Positions 43,986 to 53,032 of a stretch of DNA of 64,000 nucleotides are shown here, one piece after another. Source of the DNA: JAGLCW01 sp964422555 (GTDB taxonomy: Bacteria; Caldisericota; Caldisericia; UBA6126); contig CAYRBR010000001.1 in NCBI GenBank assembly GCA_964422555.1, forward strand, positions 1-64,000. Direction: 5' to 3'. Within the stretch, counting starts at the first letter, position 1. Each line of letters opens with the position of its first letter. Position numbers and translations under genes: made by a program. The notes beneath the pieces are model-generated. The model saw nothing but the letters and a program-made list of their open reading frames with translations, searched no databases and had not been told where the DNA came from.

Positions 43986-45122
43986 ATGTCTCCTCAAAAA
44001 CTGCATACTAATATAATACTTTTAACAACCCTACTTTGCCTAGTGGGTTTGTTAATGTCTTTTTCCACAACTTCAATTTATTATTTCAATGATGGGGGAG
44101 TTGGAAACCCATTTTCAGGTTTATTCAAACAATTGTTTTTTCTTGTTATTGGTGTACTTGTAGTGATTTTTGTACGAAGAATAAAAACATCCACACTGAA
44201 AAAAGGGGCTTTTCTCTTTTACTTCATATCACTTGCATTACTGGTTGCTGTTCTTTTGTTTCATACTTCCATTACAAATGAAATTGGAGAAGAAGCTCGT
44301 CGTTGGATTGTAATTCCAGGTTTTGGGGGATTAACATTACAACCTTCTGAAATAGCAAAAGTGGCGATTATTTTTTATGTTGCTGCCTATTATTCTCGAT
44401 TTAAGAAAAAACCTCAGTTCGCAGATCATTTGGGTGTGTTATTGATGATTGGATTAGGTGGTTTTTTAATTATGATAGAGCCTAACTTTTCAGCAGCAAT
44501 GGTTTTTGCAGCTATTGGAATTATCACAATGATTCTTGCTGGATTTCCTTTAGCTTTGGGAGCTACTTCCACAGCTGGATTATCAATATTGGCTTACTAC
44601 ATTATGGTGAGTGTCCCTCGACTTCGAAGAAGACTTGACATTGTAAGAGAAGTCTATACAAGTCAAGATGCCTATCAATTAAGGCAAGGTATCCGAGCAA
44701 TTGTTCGAGGGGGGTTCTTTGGGCAAGGATACATGAAGAGTTCCCAGAAATTCGTCCATCTGGCATTTTCTTCTACAGATTACATTTTCGCAATCATCTG
44801 TGAAGAGTTTGGCTTAATTTTTGGGTTTATCCTGCTATTACTTTATTTTCTCCTTTTTTACTATTGCTTACAAGTAGCCCGATTAACAAAAAATCATTTT
44901 AATTCTGTTCTTGTTGCTGGGATAGCCTTTCATCTGTTGTTTCAGGCAGTTTTACATGTGGCTGTTACTCTGGCGGTTTTTTTGCCGACAGGAGTTCCAT
45001 TGCCTTTTATTAGTCAGGGTGGAAGCGCACTTGTGTTAAATCTGTTTGAAATTGGGGTGGTTTTGAATATTGCAGCAAGACTTCCTAAAGAGAAGAAAAA
45101 GGAACTACCTGTTGTTGCCTAA
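43986..45122 (+). CDS. ftsW: Lipid II polymerase / division protein FtsW
   Basis: A 378-residue SEDS-family glycosyltransferase with about ten transmembrane helices. Motifs include the LQPSEIAKVAIIFYVA segment after ARRWI, GGFFGQGYMKSSQK with the conserved extracellular residues, FAIICEEFGLIFG and PLPFISQGGSALV. Together with the FtsI-type transpeptidase it forms the septal synthase. The murC frame overlaps its last 8 bases at the favoured TTG start. Confidence 0.95.
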   Translation: MSPQKLHTNIILLTTLLCLVGLLMSFSTTSIYYFNDGGVGNPFSGLFKQLFFLVIGVLVVIFVRRIKTSTLKKGAFLFYFISLALLVAVLLFHTSITNEIGEEARRWIVIPGFGGLTLQPSEIAKVAIIFYVAAYYSRFKKKPQFADHLGVLLMIGLGGFLIMIEPNFSAAMVFAAIGIITMILAGFPLALGATSTAGLSILAYYIMVSVPRLRRRLDIVREVYTSQDAYQLRQGIRAIVRGGFFGQGYMKSSQKFVHLAFSSTDYIFAIICEEFGLIFGFILLLLYFLLFYYCLQVARLTKNHFNSVLVAGIAFHLLFQAVLHVAVTLAVFLPTGVPLPFISQGGSALVLNLFEIGVVLNIAARLPKEKKKELPVVA

Positions 45123-46476
45123 ATCTAAGAAGGAAACCATTTTTTTCGTCGGCATTGGAGGGGTTGGAATGACACCTCTTGCACTGTATTTGAAAGAAGC
45201 TGGATATGACGTTGTTGGTTCTGATTTGCAAGAATTTCGTATGCGAAAAGTACTTCAACAGAAAGGCATCCAGGTTTTTTTAAAACAAGAAAAAAGTAAC
45301 ATCTTACCTTCTGTTTCAAGTGTAATTTATTCAACTGCAGTACCAGCTTCGAATCCAGAAAGAATGGAAGCGGATCGATTAGGTATCCCATCAATGAATA
45401 GAATACAAGCACTGAAAGCGATAACGAGAAATTCAAAGATTATTTCCATCACTGGTAGTTATGGAAAGAGCACAACGACTACTTTTGTTTCCAGTATGTT
45501 TGAGCAGGCTGACCTGTTTCCTTCCTGGATCATTGGTGCAGACATGCTTACGTATCCGTGTGCAAAGAAAGATATTGGGGCACATTTTGTAATTGAAACC
45601 GATGAATCAAAACCCCAATTTCTGGATTTTTCTCCTTCTAGCTTGATTGTTACGAATATTGGAACAGATCATTTACCGAACTACAAGAATGACCAAGTAT
45701 ATTTAGTAGAGGCAATACGGTCTATTGTTCAAAGAACGAATGAAAGAGTAGTGGTTCCATTCGATTTAAAAGAAAAATACCCTACGATGTTTACTGGAAA
45801 GAAAACAATCACCTGCGGTTTTCAGAACGGTGATTATTCGATTCACAATTGCAAAACTTTTGTCCAAATGGGCAAGATGAAGACTACATTTACTGTCCAT
45901 GGTTTGCATTCTCAGTTCGATGCATGGATAACGATGCCTTCTCAAAGAAATGTTTTGGATGCAGTTCTTTCCTTTGCTCTTCTGGAGGATATACAAGGTG
46001 CAGTGTCCAATCCTTCTTTGTACTTCTCTTCTTTACCGGTAATGGAACGAAGGTTTCAATTACGAAGCACAAACAATCATGCCTACTTAATTGATGACGA
46101 AGGAGATAGTCCGGAAGTTATCAGAGAGGTATTGAAAGATGCTAAACGTTTTTTCCCGACACGCCTACTGGTTACTGTTTTGCAACCACATCGGTACTCG
46201 CGCTTACAAAGTCTGTTTTCGAGCTATGTCGATTCAGTAGTTGAAAGCGATATTGTTGTTGTGCTTCCTGTATATGCAGCAGGGGAAGAGTCCGTTGACG
46301 GAGTTTCATCTGAAATTCTAGCGAGAGAGATAGAAAAAAAACACCACAAGGAAGTTTTCATTCCCCACAATTTTTGTGAAGCAGCTGAAATTCTGCAAAA
46401 ATTTCTACAGCAGGAATCAGTGGTTGTTACACTAGGACCGGGAAATGTTTGGAAACTATACGATGAGATAGCATGA
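45115..46476 (+). CDS. murC: UDP-N-acetylmuramate:L-alanine ligase
   Basis: A Mur ligase of about 453 residues starting the peptide stem. FVGIGGVGMTPLALYL is the N-terminal dinucleotide-like loop; YSTAVPASNPE, P-loop TGSYGKSTTTT and ETDESKPQFLDF follow; QPHRYSRLQSLF and VVVLPVYAAGEES are MurC features. The frame is open to 45070, but TTG 45115, with AAGGAAC upstream and overlap of the ftsW stop, is the likelier start. The P-loop second residue (Ser-Tyr instead of the usual Thr-His) is a small deviation. Overlaps murB by ATGA. Confidence 0.94.
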   Translation: MPKSKKETIFFVGIGGVGMTPLALYLKEAGYDVVGSDLQEFRMRKVLQQKGIQVFLKQEKSNILPSVSSVIYSTAVPASNPERMEADRLGIPSMNRIQALKAITRNSKIISITGSYGKSTTTTFVSSMFEQADLFPSWIIGADMLTYPCAKKDIGAHFVIETDESKPQFLDFSPSSLIVTNIGTDHLPNYKNDQVYLVEAIRSIVQRTNERVVVPFDLKEKYPTMFTGKKTITCGFQNGDYSIHNCKTFVQMGKMKTTFTVHGLHSQFDAWITMPSQRNVLDAVLSFALLEDIQGAVSNPSLYFSSLPVMERRFQLRSTNNHAYLIDDEGDSPEVIREVLKDAKRFFPTRLLVTVLQPHRYSRLQSLFSSYVDSVVESDIVVVLPVYAAGEESVDGVSSEILAREIEKKHHKEVFIPHNFCEAAEILQKFLQQESVVVTLGPGNVWKLYDEIA

Positions 46477-47372
46477 TGGTAGATAAAATGCAGATCGACA
46501 ATTTTAAAGGTTCTGTACTTAAACATGAACTGATGAAACAATATACGTCGTTCCATATTGGGGGAGCAGCAGATTATGTAGTAGTTCCTTCAAATGAACA
46601 AGATGTTATTCATGCAATGAATCATTGTCGAATAAAAAAAATTCCATTTGAAATTCTTGGAGCTGGAACAAACACTCTCATTTCTGACACTGGCTTTTCT
46701 GGTGTCATTATTCTGATAAAAAAAACACTGTCGCAATACAAAGTTCTTCCATCGGGTAGAGTTTTTGTCCAAGCTGGTATGAAGACACAAGATTTATTAC
46801 AAAAACTTTTACAAGACAAATACACCGGGTATTCTTTTCTAGCCGGTATCCCCGGAACTGTTGGCGGATGTGCTGCTATGAATGCAGGGACAAACCGTGG
46901 ACAGTTTTCAGATATTGTACACTCTATCATATATACTGATGGAGAACATGTTAAGGTTATAAAAGGAAAGCTTTTGAAGAGTTGTTTTCAGTATCGAAGC
47001 AGTGTCTTTTTAGAAAACAAACAGGTGGTTCTATCCGTAGTTTTGTCATTACCGAAGAATGATATTCAGGCGGAACAACTACAAGTAAAAAAATACTTAC
47101 AAAAACGTAAAAAATCGCAACCCATTCAAACTCTTAATGCAGGATGTTTTTGGAAAAATCCTGAAAAGTACTCTGCAGGATACTTAATTGAACATCTTGG
47201 ACTGAAGGGTAAGCAAGTAGGTGGGGCGATGATATCAAATGTACATGCAAACTTTATTGTTAACCTGCAAGATGCTACGGCATCTGACATTCGGTTGCTA
47301 GCGGAAATGGTTGAAAAAGAAGTGTGGGAAAGAATGGGAGTTAAGTTAGTACGAGAAGTTCGCGAGTTGTAA
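46473..47372 (+). CDS. murB: UDP-N-acetylenolpyruvoylglucosamine reductase
   Basis: A 299-residue FAD enzyme forming UDP-MurNAc. Features are the YTSFHIGGAADY N-terminus, FAD-binding GAGTNTLIS, GIPGTVGGCAAMNAG, the YRSS segment with catalytic Ser, and NAGCFWKNP with the type II MurB layout, ending with VHANFIVNL...ASDI. It is the last gene of the wall cluster here: murG, ftsQ, ftsA and ftsZ do not follow. The ATG overlaps murC's stop. Confidence 0.96.
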   Translation: MMVDKMQIDNFKGSVLKHELMKQYTSFHIGGAADYVVVPSNEQDVIHAMNHCRIKKIPFEILGAGTNTLISDTGFSGVIILIKKTLSQYKVLPSGRVFVQAGMKTQDLLQKLLQDKYTGYSFLAGIPGTVGGCAAMNAGTNRGQFSDIVHSIIYTDGEHVKVIKGKLLKSCFQYRSSVFLENKQVVLSVVLSLPKNDIQAEQLQVKKYLQKRKKSQPIQTLNAGCFWKNPEKYSAGYLIEHLGLKGKQVGGAMISNVHANFIVNLQDATASDIRLLAEMVEKEVWERMGVKLVREVREL

Positions 47373-47519
47373 CAAGTTGGTTGCAATTAACTTATAGTAA
47401 TATATAGTTTTTTTGTAAACTTATTTCTTGGCAAGTTTTTAAAAAAATCGAATAGTGTGCATTTTTAATGTATGGTATTGCAGTATAAAAATTCCTTGTC
47501 ATGGAAGGTGGGTTAGAAT

Positions 47520-48512
47520 ATGTGGCAATATGTCGTTAGACAGTTTATACAGCGGATGTTTATTTTGCTGATAATATCATTCCTTGCTTTCATTTCTTTG
47601 AATGCAATGGCAGATCCGGTTGATATTATCAAATCAATGGATCCGCATATAACACAACAACAAATTGATATTTATAAAAAGCAGCAGGGTTTGGATAAGC
47701 CTACTGTTGTTCGTTATTTCTATTGGCTAAAAAATGCCTTTCATGGTGATTTTGGAATTTCTCGTGCTTATAAAGAAGACGTGTTCCCTCTGTTAATGGA
47801 CAGAATTCCAAACACAATGTACATGCAGGCAATTGTTATGCTAATCATAATATTTGTAGCGATTCCGCTAGGGATATTTTCGGCTGTACATCAGTACTCT
47901 ACCTGGGATTATATTTTAACCTTTTTTGCCTTTACTGGCATGTCACTCCCAATGTTCTGGACAGGGTTAATGATGATTCTTTGGTTGGGTGTTGGGTACG
48001 GACTTCCTTTTACAGGAATGTACTCCGATTTAGTAAGCGTCAACGGAATGATGATCCCGTATGCACAAGCGCCGTGGTACATACAATTAGGGGATAGAAT
48101 GCGGCATTTAATCCTTCCTGTCATCAGTATATCTCTTATATCTCTTGCTGGTCTTATGCGATATACTCGATCTGCTTTACTCGAAGTTATCCGGCAAGAC
48201 TATGTTCGAACTGCTCGAGCCAAAGGTATTGTTGAGAAAAAGGTTATCTATTCGCATGCTTTACGTAATGCTATGATTCCTATTGCCACAATTCTTATCC
48301 AACAAATACCCAGACTATTTGCAGGTTCGTTGATTGTTGAACAAATATTCGGATGGCCCGGAGTTGGTAAAATGGTTTTTGATGCTGTTATGCAAAAAGA
48401 CTATAACCTGGCCATGATGGACTTAATGTTCCTTTCTTTCTTAACTGTAACATTTACCCTTATAGCAGATGTATCGTATGCTTTCCTTGATCCTAGAATC
48501 ACATACAGATAA
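47520..48512 (+). CDS. oppB: OppB/DppB-type peptide ABC transporter permease
   Basis: A 330-residue permease with six predicted helices. The N-terminal helix, the TM-linked extracellular insertion with PHITQQQIDIYKKQQGLDKPTVVRYFYWLKNAFHGDFGIS, and the EAA loop (YVRTARAKGIVEKKVIYSHALRNAMIP) are those of OppB/DppB subunits. It is followed by its OppC-type partner after 30 bases. No ATPase (OppD/F) or binding protein is in the same operon; the SLH lipoprotein at 25.9-28.4 kb is a candidate binding subunit. The substrate (peptide or nickel) is inferred from the family. Confidence 0.92.
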   Translation: MWQYVVRQFIQRMFILLIISFLAFISLNAMADPVDIIKSMDPHITQQQIDIYKKQQGLDKPTVVRYFYWLKNAFHGDFGISRAYKEDVFPLLMDRIPNTMYMQAIVMLIIIFVAIPLGIFSAVHQYSTWDYILTFFAFTGMSLPMFWTGLMMILWLGVGYGLPFTGMYSDLVSVNGMMIPYAQAPWYIQLGDRMRHLILPVISISLISLAGLMRYTRSALLEVIRQDYVRTARAKGIVEKKVIYSHALRNAMIPIATILIQQIPRLFAGSLIVEQIFGWPGVGKMVFDAVMQKDYNLAMMDLMFLSFLTVTFTLIADVSYAFLDPRITYR

Positions 48513-48542
48513 ACCATTGGTAGATAGAAAGGAGACATACAA

Positions 48543-49553
48543 ATGAGCAAAAAAGAACAAAAAAACATAAAAAGTGTGCCTGAGAATGAAGCTAGCGATT
48601 TAAATAACAGCGAGCAAACCTTTGCACAGATGACAGAAACAATTGATATGAAAAATTCAGAAATTACACCTGAAAACGAAGCAGGTGAATTAAGCAATAG
48701 TGCACAATATTCATATGCACAGATGGTCTGGATTCGATTCAGAAAGCATAAAATGGCTTTAACCGGTACCATAATCATTTTTCTTTTAATTGTATTGGCT
48801 GTTGGAGCACAGCTTTGGTCGGGTGGAATTAATCCTTCTTACACCGACATTAATATTCGATTCTTACCTCCATTTAGCCCCGGACATTTCCTTGGTACCG
48901 ATGACGTGGGTCGAGATGTCTGGACAAGACTTCTATACGGTGGACGTACTTCCTTATTTATCGGTTTTGCTATTTCTATTCCTGCTGGTTTGTTTGGTGG
49001 AATTATCGGTTCCATATCGGGTTATTTTGGAAAATGGGTTGATTCCTTAATTATGCGTATTGTTGAAATTTTCTTCTCCATTCCAACCTTACCCATTTTA
49101 GTAACTTTATCTAGTTATTTTGGAGCAACAATGTGGAATATTGTCCTATTGTTGGTCTTCTTTGGCTGGGCAGGAATTGCACGAATGATCCGAGGATTAG
49201 TATTGCAGATTAAGCAGTATGAGTTTATCGAAGCTGCAAAAGCGATCGGTTGTTCCGATACAAGAATTATTTTACGACACATTTTTCCCAACACATTGGC
49301 CATTTTGATTGTACAAATGACTTTATCTGTTGGTGGTGCCATACTAGCCGAATCTACTCTATCTTATTTAGGTCTTGGAGTTGATCCTGCTACACCTACT
49401 TGGGGTAACATGTTATCTAGTGCACAGAATTTCATGTGGAATGCACCACACTTAGTTGTGTGGCCAGGACTTATGATTTTCCTTACCATCTTATCGTTCA
49501 ACTTCCTTGGCGATGGTTTACGCGATGCACTTGATCCTAAGCTAAAACAATAA
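48543..49553 (+). CDS. oppC: OppC/DppC-type permease with duplicated N-terminal extension
   Basis: A 336-residue permease partner of OppB. The transporter domain starts with MVWIRFRKHKMALTG (about 61-75) and includes HFLGTDDVGRDVWTRLLYGGRTSL and the EAA loop YEFIEAAKAIGCSDTRII. Before it, about 60 extra cytoplasmic residues contain a 30-residue direct repeat (PENEASDLNNSEQTFAQM at 13-30 and PENEAGELSNSAQYSYAQM at 43-61). ATG 48543 follows AAAGGAGACAT. A strong terminator follows the gene. Confidence 0.92.
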   Translation: MSKKEQKNIKSVPENEASDLNNSEQTFAQMTETIDMKNSEITPENEAGELSNSAQYSYAQMVWIRFRKHKMALTGTIIIFLLIVLAVGAQLWSGGINPSYTDINIRFLPPFSPGHFLGTDDVGRDVWTRLLYGGRTSLFIGFAISIPAGLFGGIIGSISGYFGKWVDSLIMRIVEIFFSIPTLPILVTLSSYFGATMWNIVLLLVFFGWAGIARMIRGLVLQIKQYEFIEAAKAIGCSDTRIILRHIFPNTLAILIVQMTLSVGGAILAESTLSYLGLGVDPATPTWGNMLSSAQNFMWNAPHLVVWPGLMIFLTILSFNFLGDGLRDALDPKLKQ

Positions 49554-49576
49554 AGTAACCTACACTTGAATATGAT

Positions 49577-49616
49577 ACCGGAAAGAGAGAAGAGAAATCT
49601 CTTTCCGGTTTTTTTT
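49577..49616 (+). terminator. Intrinsic terminator after the permease operon
   Basis: The 12-bp stem ACCGGAAAGAGA (49577-49588) / TCTCTTTCCGGT (49598-49609) is followed by about eight T residues. It ends the oppBC transcript. Confidence 0.92.
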
Positions 49617-49623
49617 ATGCAAA

Positions 49624-50226
49624 ATGAAAAAAAATTTAATTGTTGAAGACGGTCAATCATTTCAGCTAATAAAAAAATCAAAGTTCTTTGGACATGCAGT
49701 TGCAATCGAATCTGAAAATCAATTTCATTTGTTTATGAAAGAATATAAAATTACCTACAAAGGAGCAACTCACTTTTGTTTTGCTTATCGATTTACAGAT
49801 AGAACGGGCTGTCTGCGTGAAAAAATGTCTGACGATAAAGAGCCCTATGGAACAGCGGGAATACCAATGTTATCTCTTCTACAAAATGAGAGTATAACAA
49901 ATGGATGCATCATTGTCATTCGATTCTTTGGGGGGGTTAAACTTGGCAAGAAAGGTCTTTTAAATGCTTACCTGGGAACAGCGAATGATGCTTTAAAGAA
50001 AGCCAAAGTAAAAGAATTTGTACCTACTACGAGTATGAAGCTCTCTATTCAGTATTCTGCCTATGATTTTGTAAGCAAAGAATTTAAACAGTTTCAAATA
50101 GAAGTAATCGAAGTAAATTATGGTACTTCAGTGGACGTAATCCTTCAATTACCGATTGCTCAAAAGAAACTCTTTTTAAATACGTTGGAACAAAAAAACC
50201 TAATTAATTATGTTACAATACTCTAG
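49624..50226 (+). CDS. yigZ: YigZ/IMPACT family protein
   Basis: A 200-residue protein of the UPF0029/IMPACT family. It contains KKSKFFGHAVAI, the ATHFCFAYRF strand, DDKEPYGTAGIPML and IRFFGGVKLGKKGLLNAY, which define the family; a C-terminal ferredoxin-like part is included. The biochemical function is not settled for bacterial members. ATG 49624 begins right after the terminator, so its ribosome-binding site is not obvious. The SCIFF gene lies 14 bases downstream. Confidence 0.9.
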   Translation: MKKNLIVEDGQSFQLIKKSKFFGHAVAIESENQFHLFMKEYKITYKGATHFCFAYRFTDRTGCLREKMSDDKEPYGTAGIPMLSLLQNESITNGCIIVIRFFGGVKLGKKGLLNAYLGTANDALKKAKVKEFVPTTSMKLSIQYSAYDFVSKEFKQFQIEVIEVNYGTSVDVILQLPIAQKKLFLNTLEQKNLINYVTIL

Positions 50227-50240
50227 ATACGGAGGTTATT

Positions 50241-50411
50241 ATGAAAAAATTAAAAATTCTTGTAAAAGGTACTTTGTTAGATTCAACAAAGGCTAAAACA
50301 AATTGTAGAGAATGTCAGACACCCTGTAAGTCTGCCTGTAAAACTTCTTGCACAATTGGAAACCAAACCTGCGAGCAACGAAAAAAGACAAACTACCGAT
50401 GGATCTGGTAA
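50241..50411 (+). CDS. SCIFF (six-cysteine ranthipeptide) precursor
   Basis: A 56-residue peptide with cysteines at 22, 25, 29, 33, 37 and 44, in the SCIFF core (NCRECQTPCKSACKTSC then TIGNQTCE). It is the substrate of the adjacent radical SAM enzyme, which in this family forms Cys-to-Thr-type thioether bonds. Start ATG 50241 with GGAGG at 50231. Beyond the typical TCE end, it has an extra tail QRKKTNYRWIW, encoded by sequence that overlaps the maturase start by 13 bases. Confidence 0.95.
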   Translation: MKKLKILVKGTLLDSTKAKTNCRECQTPCKSACKTSCTIGNQTCEQRKKTNYRWIW

Positions 50412-51709
50412 CAGATTTACAGAAAAAAGGAATTCTTCATATATTTGAGTGGAATCAGGAAGGTTTTATTTTTGATTCCACATCAAATTCTGTATTTTCA
50501 TGTTCGTTGCAGGATATTAAAGAAATTTCAGGTGGATTCGTTTCACTAGAACTTGTAAATGAGATCAAGGAACTGCAAAACGAAGGTTATTTTCTGGAAG
50601 AAGCCAATTTGCAGTTTGAAGATAGACGAATCTGTAAGTCCCTTTGTTTAATGATTACAAGAGACTGTAATTTTAGATGTCCCTATTGTTTTGAGAAAGG
50701 GAAATCTTCTTTGTCAAAACAAAAAATGGATAAAAAAACAGCAAAAAAAGCACTTGAATTTTTAGTTGAAACAAGTGGAAGCCGAAAATACCTTGAGTGT
50801 GATTTTTTTGGTGGAGAACCGTTGCTGTATTGGGACATAGTTCAGTATGTTATTGAAGAATCTGCCAAACTGGCAGAGCAGACTGGAAAGAAATTTCGGT
50901 TTTCATTAACAACCAATGCTTCTTTGCTAACCCCCCCTATGGTTCAGTATTTATGGGATCATAATATAAGCCTGATACTAAGTCAGGATGGATTACCCCA
51001 AAACCACAATCGATTTCGTATTAAAGAAGGGGGAGCTGGTACATATAACGAAGTAATGAAAGCAATTCAGCTGGTTACTGACAACTGGGACGAAGGTTAT
51101 TATGTACGAGGAACCTATACAAAAGAAAATCTCCAATTTTCAGATGATGTAAAGCATTTGTACGGTAAAGGAATTAAAAAGATATCATTTGAACCTGTTG
51201 TTTCAGATAATCCCAAAATAGGCTTTACTGAGAATGATATCCCATTTCTCCGAGTGGAATATCAGAAATTCACCGAGTGGTATCTAGATACTTTGTCAAA
51301 AGACCCATCTTTTTCTTTCTATCATTTTGAAGTGGATTTGAAGCAAGGGGCCTGCAAAGAAAAGCTAATGACAAGTTGTGGTGCAGGAGTAGAATATGCA
51401 TCTGTTTCTCCCGAGGGAGATCTATACCCATGTCATCAGTTTGATGGAGTGAAAGAATATAAGCTTGGATCTATCTGGGATGGATTCACAAATAAAGCTA
51501 TTCAGGATACGTTTAGAAATGCAACCAACTTACTTTCAAAAGAAGAATGTCGAACCTGTTGGGCAAGATATATATGTGGTGGAGGATGTTCTGCAAATAA
51601 TCTGCGCATGAACAACCAACTAACATCTTCATGGGAAATTGGATGCAAAATACAGAAAGCAAGAATAGAAGCAGCACTTTACGTGCAAGCAAAAAAAGGC
51701 TGTAAATAA
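50399..51709 (+). CDS. Radical SAM SCIFF maturase (SPASM)
   Basis: A 436-residue radical SAM enzyme that modifies the SCIFF peptide. The 4Fe-4S/SAM motif is CNFRCPYC near residues 95-102; the sequence DFFGGEPLLYWD is the GGEP motif. A C-terminal SPASM-like region contains CKEKLMTSCGAG, YPCHQF and CRTCWARYICGGGC with the additional cluster cysteines. Start chosen at ATG 50399, inside the SCIFF gene, so the two are translationally coupled. It converges with purD; the last codons of both lie in a shared terminator hairpin. Confidence 0.94.
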   Translation: MDLVTDLQKKGILHIFEWNQEGFIFDSTSNSVFSCSLQDIKEISGGFVSLELVNEIKELQNEGYFLEEANLQFEDRRICKSLCLMITRDCNFRCPYCFEKGKSSLSKQKMDKKTAKKALEFLVETSGSRKYLECDFFGGEPLLYWDIVQYVIEESAKLAEQTGKKFRFSLTTNASLLTPPMVQYLWDHNISLILSQDGLPQNHNRFRIKEGGAGTYNEVMKAIQLVTDNWDEGYYVRGTYTKENLQFSDDVKHLYGKGIKKISFEPVVSDNPKIGFTENDIPFLRVEYQKFTEWYLDTLSKDPSFSFYHFEVDLKQGACKEKLMTSCGAGVEYASVSPEGDLYPCHQFDGVKEYKLGSIWDGFTNKAIQDTFRNATNLLSKEECRTCWARYICGGGCSANNLRMNNQLTSSWEIGCKIQKARIEAALYVQAKKGCK

Positions 51710-51721
51710 AAGTTTACAGCC
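51691..51721 (-). terminator. Terminator of the purine operon, shared by convergent genes
   Basis: GGCTGTAAA (51698-51706) / TTTACAGCC (51713-51721) forms a 9-bp stem with a 6-base loop. On the minus strand it is followed by seven U (51697-51691), giving an intrinsic terminator for purD. It contains the final codons of both the maturase and purD. Confidence 0.85.
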
Positions 51722-52994
51722 CTATATCTGTTCGGATTGTCTTTCCCTCGAAATCAATCGCATCTGCATATTCATATGCTTTTTTTCTAGATTCTTCCTG
51801 GGATGAACCTAGGGCCACAATATTTAAAACGCGACCACCTGAGGTAACGTATTGATTATCAATCTTCCTTGTTCCAGCGTGGAAACAAAGGCAATCTGTT
51901 GTGGTTTTTAGAGTGTTCAAGCCTGTGATCTCTTTCCCTTTTTCGTATGCAACGGGGTATCCTTCTGATGTTAAAACAACACAAGTTGCATGAACATTAT
52001 CTTCCCATTCAAGCTGAAAATCGGTAGGAAGCTTTTCGTGTTTAGCAATGTGAAGCATTGCAGGTAATAAATCTGTTTTCAGCAAGGGCATCACAACCTG
52101 GGATTCCGGATCGCCAAATCGTGCATTTATCTCTAATACATAGGGATTATTCATTGTATCAATCATTAATCCAATGAACATAATTCCAGTGTATGGATTA
52201 TTTTCCGAATGCAAGGCATGCATAAGGGGTTTAATTACCTGGGAGTGGATATTTTGCTGAATGATTGGAGTAACCCACGGTGCTGGGGCAATATTCCCCA
52301 TACCACCCGTATTGGGTCCTGTGTTCCCGTCATATGCCTTTTTATAATCCTGAGAAGGAAGTAGGTCGAAATATTGATCGTTGTTGACCAAAATCTGAAA
52401 CGAAAGTTCTCTTCCTTCTAAAAAATCTTCAATAACGATTTTTTCTCCAGCTTGTTGGAATTTCTTGTGTTCCATCATTTCCAGAATGGAAGAAATCACT
52501 TCTTGTTTATTATTGGCAATTACAACACCCTTTCCCTGGGCAAGTCCATCCGCTTTTATAACACACGGAAATGTTTCAATAGACTCAGAGTAGTATAAAG
52601 CATCGTCTTTGTTAAAGAAGGTGTGATAACCAGCGGTAGGAATATTGTATTTGGACAGTAGATTCTTTGTGTAAATTTTTGATCCTTCAAGCATTGCTGC
52701 GTGTTTTGAGGGTCCAAAAACTAAAATGTCTGTATCAGCAAAGAAATCTTTAATTCCATTTACTAGGGGTAATTCTTTTCCTACAGCTATTAGGTGAATA
52801 TTATTTTTCTTACAAAATGTCTCAATTGCTGGAAAATCTAAAATATCAGGTTCATTGGCTATAGTTGCTAATTCAGATATTCCTGCATTACCAGGAAGGC
52901 AAAATAGATTTCCCAATAAAGGGCTTTGTGAAAGTTTCCAACACAATGCATGCTCTCTTCCTCCACTTCCAAGTACTAATACATTGTATTTCAT
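51714..52994 (-). CDS. purD: Phosphoribosylamine:glycine ligase (GAR synthetase)
   Basis: A 426-residue ATP-grasp enzyme of purine synthesis step 2. LGSGGREHALCWKL at the N-terminus, FGPSKHAAMLEGSK, ADGLAQGKGVVIA and INARFGDPESQVVMPLL are family markers. ATG 52994 (MKYNVLVLG) preceded by GAGGATG is preferred over an upstream start 10 codons away. It is the last gene of the pur operon, 38 bases after purH. Confidence 0.97.
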   Translation of the reverse strand: MKYNVLVLGSGGREHALCWKLSQSPLLGNLFCLPGNAGISELATIANEPDILDFPAIETFCKKNNIHLIAVGKELPLVNGIKDFFADTDILVFGPSKHAAMLEGSKIYTKNLLSKYNIPTAGYHTFFNKDDALYYSESIETFPCVIKADGLAQGKGVVIANNKQEVISSILEMMEHKKFQQAGEKIVIEDFLEGRELSFQILVNNDQYFDLLPSQDYKKAYDGNTGPNTGGMGNIAPAPWVTPIIQQNIHSQVIKPLMHALHSENNPYTGIMFIGLMIDTMNNPYVLEINARFGDPESQVVMPLLKTDLLPAMLHIAKHEKLPTDFQLEWEDNVHATCVVLTSEGYPVAYEKGKEITGLNTLKTTTDCLCFHAGTRKIDNQYVTSGGRVLNIVALGSSQEESRKKAYEYADAIDFEGKTIRTDIGL

Positions 52995-53032
52995 TGCATC
53001 CTCTTTTCTGGAGATATTTTTCATTTTTATAC

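Noticed and set aside
47373..47519. Gene or regulatory RNA in the murB-oppB gap
   Set aside because: The 147 bases are AT-rich with no frame over 20 codons and no stable long stem; it probably holds only the oppB promoter, which I could not place.
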